From contig NZ_JAVIWS010000001.1 of NCBI RefSeq assembly GCF_031323975.1, positions 930,001 through 994,000 on the forward strand: DNA of 64,000 bases, given 5' to 3'. Origin of the DNA: Escherichia ruysiae (GTDB taxonomy: Bacteria > Pseudomonadota > Gammaproteobacteria > Enterobacterales > Enterobacteriaceae). Both the position numbers and the translations under genes were made by a program. This document shows, in pieces, positions 63,483-64,000 of this stretch (the first letter of the stretch is position 1; the number at the start of each line of letters is the position of its first letter). The notes under the pieces are model-generated. The model did not search any database, was not told the DNA's origin, and saw nothing but the letters and a program-made list of their open reading frames with translations.

Positions 63483-64000
63483 TTAACGCGGCACATTAGC
63501 GGGATCGCAATAGTCCAGAAAGCGCCGTAGCGCGTTGGAAAGGTGTTTTTGCCGATGATGGATACGCCACAACGTACGCATCAGGCGCGGTAGAGGGACA
63601 GCAACTTCACTTAATGAGCCAGCCTGTAATTGATCTTCAATTACCCGTCGCGACAGGCAACTAATTCCCAACCCATGACGCACCGCATGTTTGATAGCCT
63701 CGGAGTTACCTAATTCCATCGCCATCTCAAATTTCGGTAAATGTGACAGCAACAGATAATCGACAATTTCCCGCGTGCCGGAACCGCGTTCGCGCAGGAT
63801 CCACGGCGCAGCGGCCAGTTGTTCTAAGGTGACCGGACCACGAGCCAACGGCGAAGTCGGCGCGGCGAAAACCACCAGCTCGTCTTCCAGCCACGGCTCA
63901 GAAATGATTTCAGTGCTATGGCATGGCCCTTCAATAAAGCCAATATCAACGCGGAAATCCAGCACTGCCTGCATCACGTCCTGGCTGTTACCAACGCTAA
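63483..64000 (-). CDS. yeiE: YeiE, LysR-family regulator (3' part only)
   Basis: The C-terminal 171 or so residues of a regulator that is 293 long in K-12; the helix-turn-helix end lies outside the window. The visible LysR effector domain has [27 protein letters not shown] and [20 protein letters not shown], ending DPANVPR. YeiE has been tied to iron limitation and sulfite response and to lysP control. No disruption is visible. Confidence 0.94.
   Translation of the reverse strand, partial: SVGNSQDVMQAVLDFRVDIGFIEGPCHSTEIISEPWLEDELVVFAAPTSPLARGPVTLEQLAAAPWILRERGSGTREIVDYLLLSHLPKFEMAMELGNSEAIKHAVRHGLGISCLSRRVIEDQLQAGSLSEVAVPLPRLMRTLWRIHHRQKHLSNALRRFLDYCDPANVPR

Overview
The window is chromosomal DNA of Escherichia coli or a very close Escherichia. 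Nearly every protein is recognisable as the counterpart of a gene in the E. coli K-12 gatY to yeiE interval (about min 46-48), in the same order and orientation. REP/BIME repeats, an internally deleted ERIC element and the usual enterobacterial CRP, Fur, RcnR and GalS/GalR sites support this. I see no tRNA, rRNA, CRISPR array, phage or insertion sequence. Identifications come from recognising the sequences; no search was run.

Layout. 1-5.8 kb: 5' end of gatY, fbaB, then the tightly coupled yegT-yegU-yegV operon (nucleoside-type transporter, ADP-ribosylglycohydrolase-like enzyme, PfkB kinase) facing its probable GntR regulator yegW. 5.8-8.5 kb: yegX and the TPP-riboswitch-controlled thiMD operon. 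8.5-10.3 kb: rcnR/rcnA/rcnB nickel-cobalt efflux with two RcnR operators. 10.4-15.8 kb: yehDCBA chaperone-usher fimbrial operon plus yehE. 16-19.3 kb: mrp and metG, divergent. 19.35-19.87 kb: a deletion scar where K-12 carries the yehH(molR)-yehQ block. 19.9-28.1 kb: yehR, yehS, the BtsSR pyruvate-sensing two-component system, mlrA, yohO and the osmF-yehYXW ABC importer. 28.4-39.2 kb: bglX, dld, pbpG, yohC, yohD, yohF, an intact mdtQ, the small protein yohP, a GC-rich structured intergenic element, and dusC. 39.2-45.2 kb: a six-gene mhbRTDHIM cluster for 3-hydroxybenzoate/gentisate catabolism that MG1655 lacks at this site. 45.3-64 kb: yohJK, cdd, sanA-yeiS, preTA, mglBAC with galS, folE-yeiB, yeiG, cirA, lysP and a partial yeiE.

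How the genes work together. Much of the window is uptake and salvage: galactose (mgl/galS), pyrimidines (cdd, preTA), thiamine precursors (thiMD), lysine (lysP), iron-catecholate (cirA), osmolyte or amino-acid-like ligands (osmF-yehYXW), beta-glucosides (bglX) and probably an unidentified nucleoside-like compound (yegTUV). The mhb cluster adds conversion of 3-hydroxybenzoate through gentisate, maleylpyruvate and fumarylpyruvate to fumarate and pyruvate.

Most of the window is ordinary core genome. The places that deserve a second look are the metG-yehR scar, the mhb accessory cluster, the 230-bp GC-rich palindromic element between yohP and dusC, the shortened ERIC upstream of preT, and the biochemically unassigned yegTUV/yegW system.
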